Positions 6,901 through 8,406 of a stretch of 8,406 nt of DNA are shown one piece after another (within the stretch, counting starts at the first letter, position 1; the number at the start of each line of letters is the position of its first letter). The position numbers and the translations under genes are program-made. The notes below the pieces were generated by a model, which saw only the letters and a program-made list of their open reading frames with translations, searched no databases and was not told the DNA's origin. Location of the stretch: positions 1-8,406 of the forward strand of contig JACQRE010000001.1 in NCBI GenBank assembly GCA_016206585.1. Reading direction: 5' to 3'. Source of the stretch: Candidatus Omnitrophota bacterium. Lineage in GTDB: Bacteria; Omnitrophota; Gorgyraeia; Aquiviventales; Aquiviventaceae.

Positions 6901-7135
6901 CGATCAGGCGGCCGAAGAGCCAGCTGCCCAGCGCCAAGCCGCCGAAGAACACGGTCAGCACGGTGCTCACCGCGTGGACGGTGCTCCCGAAGACGAGGAG
7001 CAGCTTGCGCAGCCAGAGGATCTGGTAGACCAGGCCGAGCGCGCCGGAGAGGAAGTAGCAGACGAAGACGTTGCGCAGGAGGGCGCGCAGCTCAGGCGAT
7101 GGCTGCGCTAGCTCGCCGGTGGCCGCGGAACTCAT
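3914..7135 (-). CDS. Membrane protein with fused spermidine-synthase-like domain and C-terminal TPR repeats
   Basis: The protein is 1073 residues and has three parts. Residues 20-475 are a polytopic membrane region of about 12-13 segments, made of two similar halves: 29-72 and 257-300 share 20 of 44 residues without gaps. Residues about 505-720 form a Rossmann SAM-binding domain of the spermidine/spermine synthase family, with GLGSG (568-572), the acidic pair in AEIDP (589-593) and ADGRNF (620-625). The catalytic loop, normally D-S-[ST]-D-P, reads ISEPSNPWMAG (637-647), so the canonical aspartates are absent. Residues about 818-1060 hold several TPR units (for example AIQAFEEAVRRDP, GEAALQQALALDP). 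Such proteins are usually annotated 'fused MFS/spermidine synthase'; the true reaction is unknown to me and classical aminopropyl transfer is doubtful. The ATG shares an ATGA overlap with the thiG stop and has no clear Shine-Dalgarno, implying coupling. Confidence 0.88.
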   Translation of the reverse strand: MSSAATGELAQPSPELRALLRNVFVCYFLSGALGLVYQILWLRKLLLVFGSTVHAVSTVLTVFFGGLALGSWLFGRLIDRREGSGLRWYAALEAGVGLYAFLTLPLFDLVQHLYIPVYRASGFSQTVLVAASFVCSALILIIPTTLLGGTFPVLSRFLIRSSEGRAVKIATLYGINTAGAMLGTLFVYFAGLPVLGLQRTLVCAGVLNLGVGGLCFLMDRHLESLGFHETSTPAPQTETEADPPPSLLRWLGVAFACSGFSAMVYEVAWTRALSLVLGSSIYAFCIMLATFLGGMALGSFAIRRDLRAGASTFGQFVRYEWVLGVYGLCSVILFSELPEWFVRLWPLLGRSFAGLSWLQFTVSAAAMLLPTIVMGMLFPVVSDLVTVRLSQLGRRLGTVYAVNTLGGIVGSFLAGFVLIPRWGLPWAIASAAGVNIAAGLLIDVLTSRRMTPVMRLVESGAVLVLVFVVSSLVIVPTWRQQVFAAGVYLNPQAYQDVPVERAAGAVKLLYYRDSLNATVSVHQDGDQLFLKVGGKTDASNGTDMGTQVLSAHLPLLLHRNPASALVIGLGSGVTLGSVGRHPLSTIHCAEIDPAVIEGARYFKAYNYGIHDDPRATLYAADGRNFLLASPRQYDVIISEPSNPWMAGIAYLFTKEFYELAKQRLAPGGIMCQWLQLYRIFPGDVKLMLNTFHAAFPHVSVWSSLPGDLLLVGSMEPQRLDLSAVAQRMADPKVRQSLERIAIDRPELLLQLFLMGNAEVERLTGDVLWVHEDDRPSVEFHAPKALYLHDVFKVNYHGLRRFAAPPQTMAPDYRVEALDGAFYDALGFLRRSRHEQEEAIQAFEEAVRRDPQSAQAWVHLGRASLQARLFVKGEAALQQALALDPRHAQAHALMGKLQWKFGNAAEARRHYERSAALQPPDGRLAAELGDFFRDQHEFRWAAEWYRSAVSQGGEAQPAVIWAFAETAKGAEEWGSAESALRFGMRRFPNDAAFPLLFGQLEFARGRGAAAAPWLSRALALHPQLPDAYYGLARIAADAGSVQEAVMQLQRGLEYDPYHRDALELLQQLRRVRHN

Positions 7136-8052
7136 GCGGTGCGCGCCAGGCCGGCCACAATCCCACCACCTGCCGGGGCTTGCCGAAGGCAAGCCGTTCC
7201 AGTCGCCTCGGCCTTCAACATCGTTTGGGGACTGGAACCAGCCTCCGGCTGACCGGCAGGTGGTGGGACAAGCCCCTCCGTCGGACTGGACGCGCCGGCG
7301 TAGGACTGCTTGGACATGCGCCCCGCTTCGTAGGCGAGGCGCCCGGCCTCGATGGCCAGCCGCATCGCGCGCGCCATCTTGACCGGATCCTGCGCGCCCG
7401 CGATCGCGGTGTTCATCAGCACCCCCTCGGCTCCCAGCTCCATGGCCACCGCCGCATCCGACGCGGTGCCCACGCCGGCATACACGATGACCGGCACCGA
7501 CACCGCCTCGAGGATGAACCGGATGGCGAGCGGGTTCAGGATCCCCTGCCCGGAGCCGATGGGGGCGGCCAGCGGCATCACGCACGCAGCGCCCGCGTCC
7601 TGCAGCTTCTTCGCCATGATCGGATCGTCGTTCGTGTACGGCAGCACGACGAACCCGTCCTTCACGAGGAGCCGCGTGGCGTGGAGCAAGGCTTCCGTGT
7701 CGGGCAGCAGCGTCCTCTGGTCGCCGATCACCTCCAGCTTCACCAGGTTGGAGAGGCCCGCTTCCCGGCCCAGGGCCGCGGTGCGGACCGCCTCCTCGGC
7801 GGTGTAGCAGCCGGCGGTATTCGGCAGCAGGGTGATCCGGTCGCGGTCCAGGTAGTCCAGCAGGCTCTCTTCCTGAGGACGATCGAGCTTGATCCGCCGC
7901 ACCGCCACCGTCACCATGTCGGCCCCCGAGGCCTCGATCGCCTCCCGCATGACCTGAAACGTGGCGTATTTTCCTGTGCCGACAATGAGCCGGGAACCCA
8001 GGACCGTGTCTCCGATCCGCAAGCTGGCCGCTCTCTTCTTCTCGTCACTCAT
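7132..8052 (-). CDS. thiG: Thiazole synthase ThiG with an element-encoded C-terminal extension
   Basis: ThiG builds the thiazole phosphate of thiamine from 1-deoxyxylulose 5-phosphate, dehydroglycine and the ThiS thiocarboxylate. SRLIVGTGKY (20-29), PNTAGCYTAEEAVR (77-90), the Schiff-base lysine K105 in LVKLEVIGD, YTNDDP (139-144), CVMPLAAPIGSGQG (157-170), VYAGVGTASDAA (190-201) and MNTAIAGAQDPV (213-224) are all family signatures. The protein normally ends shortly after YASASSPxEGL. Here YAGASSPTEGL (251-261) is followed by 45 more residues, of which about 262-298 come from a 108-base palindromic element. The ATG at 8052-8050 is chosen; a GTG one codon earlier is possible, and both lie in a 7-base repeat tract. 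TTG at codon 11, after GAGAAGAAGAGAG, is a further candidate. The stop overlaps the next gene's start (ATGA). The catalytic core looks intact. Confidence 0.96.
   Translation of the reverse strand: MSDEKKRAASLRIGDTVLGSRLIVGTGKYATFQVMREAIEASGADMVTVAVRRIKLDRPQEESLLDYLDRDRITLLPNTAGCYTAEEAVRTAALGREAGLSNLVKLEVIGDQRTLLPDTEALLHATRLLVKDGFVVLPYTNDDPIMAKKLQDAGAACVMPLAAPIGSGQGILNPLAIRFILEAVSVPVIVYAGVGTASDAAVAMELGAEGVLMNTAIAGAQDPVKMARAMRLAIEAGRLAYEAGRMSKQSYAGASSPTEGLVPPPAGQPEAGSSPQTMLKAEATGTACLRQAPAGGGIVAGLARTA
7161..7268. repeat. 108-base cloverleaf-forming palindromic element in the 3' end of thiG
   Basis: A perfect 16-bp inverted repeat (TCCCACCACCTGCCGG at 7161-7176 with its complement at 7253-7268) encloses three hairpins in tandem: 8 bp with a GAA loop (7177-7184/7188-7195), 9 bp with a 25-base loop (7196-7204/7230-7238, arm GTTCCAGTC), and 5 bp with a TCC loop (7239-7243/7247-7251). 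Only one base (7252) is unpaired at the junction. The trinucleotide CAA lies immediately outside both ends (7158-7160 and 7269-7271), consistent with a 3-bp target duplication. The element is 36 codons long and stop-free in the thiG frame. No transposase is nearby, so if mobile it would act in trans. The structure is read directly from the sequence; mobility is inference. Confidence 0.75.
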
Positions 8053-8070
8053 CACTCATCACTCGCCACT
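8043..8070. repeat. GAGTGAY heptamer tract over the thiG start
   Basis: On the minus strand four consecutive 7-base units related to GAGTGAT/GAGTGAC occupy the gap after glgC and run across the thiG initiation codon. They match the left-arm units of the asd insertion (2050-2075). Only one arm is present, so no hairpin forms from this tract alone. The repeat itself creates the in-frame GTG-ATG pair used as the thiG start and leaves no normal ribosome-binding sequence upstream. Confidence 0.65.
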
Positions 8071-8072
8071 GA

Positions 8073-8406
8073 TTATGTCCCGACCAGGGACACGGCCGGT
8101 CTGGGCTCCTCAACGACCGTCCCCTTCTCCACCACGACGATCCCGGACTCGGTCACCACGAACCGCCGCCGGTCCTCCTCCAGGTTGTAGCCGATCTCCG
8201 CGTAGCGCGGGATGATCACGTCCTTGTCGATGATCGCCCGGCGGATCTTGGCGTAGCGGCCGACCTCCACGTGCTCCATGAGGATCGCGTCTTCCACCTG
8301 GGCGAAGCTGTTGACCCGCACATCGGGCGCGAGGATGCCGCGGCGCACCTGGCCGCCGCTGATGATGCAGCCGTTGGAGATGAGCGAGTCGAGCACGGTG
8401 CCGACG
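8073..8406 (-). CDS. glgC: Glucose-1-phosphate adenylyltransferase (ADP-glucose pyrophosphorylase), C-terminal end
   Basis: Only the last 110 residues are in the window; the gene continues past base 8406. GlgC makes ADP-glucose from glucose-1-phosphate and ATP, the committed step of bacterial glycogen synthesis. The visible part is the C-terminal left-handed beta-helix domain, with the family sequence SNGCIISGG, VRVNSFAQVEDAIL, VEVGRYAKIRRAIIDKDVIIP and IGYNLEEDRRRFVVTESGIVVV. The catalytic nucleotidyltransferase domain lies outside, so activity cannot be judged. The tail after VVVEKG (EEPRPAVSLVGT) is not conserved in the family as I know it. The stop (8075-8073) is 20 bases before the thiG start, across a repeat tract. 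An internal GTG at 8396 is not the start, since the frame continues upstream with family-like sequence. Confidence 0.92.
   Translation of the reverse strand, partial: VGTVLDSLISNGCIISGGQVRRGILAPDVRVNSFAQVEDAILMEHVEVGRYAKIRRAIIDKDVIIPRYAEIGYNLEEDRRRFVVTESGIVVVEKGTVVEEPRPAVSLVGT

Noticed and set aside
7161..7268. tRNA or tRNA-like gene suggested by the cloverleaf shape and GTTCCAGTC
   Set aside because: The outer stem is 16 bp rather than 7, the middle arm has a 25-base loop, and the D-arm and anticodon features are missing; it also sits in a translated frame.
7161..7268. Integron attC recombination site
   Set aside because: The arms lack the RYYYAAC/GTTRRRY core boxes, and no gene-cassette pattern surrounds it.
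7136..7585. Upstream 150-codon extension of the fusion gene's frame inside thiG
   Set aside because: It overlaps thiG in another frame and has low-complexity Arg/Gly-rich sequence; the ATG at 7135 in the ATGA overlap precedes the first family-like residues.
8053..8072. TPP riboswitch ahead of thiG
   Set aside because: The gap to glgC is only 20 bases of heptamer repeat and the conserved CUGAGA and related THI-box sequences are absent.
8076..8092. Intrinsic terminator at the end of glgC (6-bp TGTCCC/GGGACA hairpin, 5-base loop)
   Set aside because: The stem is short, lies before the stop codon on the transcript, and is not followed by a U-run.

Overview
The window is a G+C-rich bacterial chromosome segment in which every convincing gene lies on the minus strand. 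Coding density is high: two of the junctions overlap, one gap is 11 bases, and no stretch over 300 bases lacks a gene. The content is housekeeping metabolism. I recognise no phage, plasmid, CRISPR or toxin-antitoxin genes. The G+C-rich codon use, the leuB-asd-truA order and the abundant short repeats would fit an uncultured lineage such as Methylomirabilota/Rokubacteria. That placement is inference from general familiarity and is not shown by the sequence.

In the direction of transcription (right to left) the layout is: the C-terminal end of glgC, ADP-glucose pyrophosphorylase (8406-8073); thiG, thiazole synthase (8052-7132); a large fusion of a polytopic membrane domain, a spermidine-synthase-like domain and TPR repeats (7135-3914), starting in an ATGA overlap with thiG; a leuB-type dehydrogenase (3902-2802); asd, aspartate-semialdehyde dehydrogenase (2665-1592); truA, tRNA pseudouridine synthase (1508-708); and the N-terminal 239 residues of a sodium:neurotransmitter-symporter-family transporter (718 to the window edge), overlapping truA by 11 bases. 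leuB and asd belong to leucine and aspartate-family amino-acid synthesis, thiG to thiamine synthesis and glgC to glycogen synthesis. The shared strand and tight spacing suggest one or two polycistronic units. I see no clear promoter, riboswitch or strong terminator.

The unusual part is the short repeat and palindrome content, much of it inside conserved genes. (1) The 3' end of thiG carries a 108-base element that can fold as a compact cloverleaf: a perfect 16-bp outer stem enclosing three hairpins with almost no unpaired junction bases. It is flanked by CAA on both sides and is exactly 36 codons long. Removing it with one CAA copy leaves an intact, shorter thiG still ending in the same ATGA overlap. 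(2) asd contains a 66-base hairpin made of degenerate 7-base repeats, read as an extra loop in the protein. (3) truA contains a perfect 13-bp hairpin, read as an extra loop before a conserved motif. (4) Related 7-base-period tracts fill the leuB-asd and asd-truA gaps and cover the thiG start codon. Together these look like small palindromic elements tolerated in frame inside essential enzymes, comparable in kind to the Rickettsia palindromic elements and the heptanucleotide repeats of cyanobacteria. Whether they are mobile or described elsewhere cannot be decided from this window alone.
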